A stretch of DNA of 6,883 nucleotides from Thermoanaerobaculia bacterium. GTDB lineage: Bacteria > Acidobacteriota > Thermoanaerobaculia > Gp7-AA8. Positions within the stretch are counted from its first letter, which is position 1. Every line of letters begins with the position of its first letter. Location: contig JAMPYE010000230.1 of the NCBI GenBank assembly GCA_023700825.1, forward strand, positions 1 through 6,883, given 5' to 3'. Of this stretch, positions 6,883 to 6,883 are shown piece by piece. A program made the position numbers and the translations under genes. The notes beneath the pieces were generated by a model. That model saw only the letters and a list, made by a program, of their open reading frames with translations, did not search any database and was not told the origin of the DNA.

Positions 6883-6883
6883 A

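Overview
This is a GC-rich chromosomal window in which most third codon positions are G or C. It holds three long plus-strand genes and the 3' tip of a fourth gene that converges on them. The likely host is Acidobacteriota or a close relative. The main reason is the middle gene, a Hanks-type kinase fused to a long TolB/PD40-like propeller, an architecture greatly expanded in that phylum. This is an inference from family knowledge; there is no rRNA or other marker gene here to confirm it.

Layout: (1) 2-2146, the 3' part of an RND/MMPL-family membrane transporter, open to the left edge. (2) 2147-2221, a 75-bp gap with a small hairpin and a -10-like hexamer placed so close to the next ATG that a leaderless mRNA is plausible. 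(3) 2222-4735, a soluble Ser/Thr protein kinase with a C-terminal propeller; I count twelve regularly spaced blade motifs. (4) 4736-4892, a 157-bp gap with a hairpin, a -10-like hexamer and a clear ribosome-binding site that sets the next start. (5) 4893-6800, a GH13 subfamily 18 sugar phosphorylase, closest by recall to glucosylglycerate phosphorylase (E. coli YcjM type) rather than classical sucrose phosphorylase. (6) 6814-6882, the last 22 codons of a minus-strand gene, only 13 bp from the phosphorylase stop. An 11-bp inverted repeat lies inside this gene end.

The three plus-strand genes share a strand, but nothing ties them into one pathway. The transporter probably exports or moves lipids or hydrophobic molecules, the kinase is a signalling protein of unknown input, and the phosphorylase handles a glucoside that is probably a compatible solute. 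Each of the two intergenic gaps could carry its own promoter, so I read them as separate units rather than an operon. I see no mobile element, CRISPR array, tRNA, rRNA or riboswitch, and no stretch above 300 bases without a gene. I found no convincing novel multi-gene system. The points most worth checking are the substrate of the phosphorylase, the twelve-blade layout of the kinase sensor region, and the two start-site arrangements.
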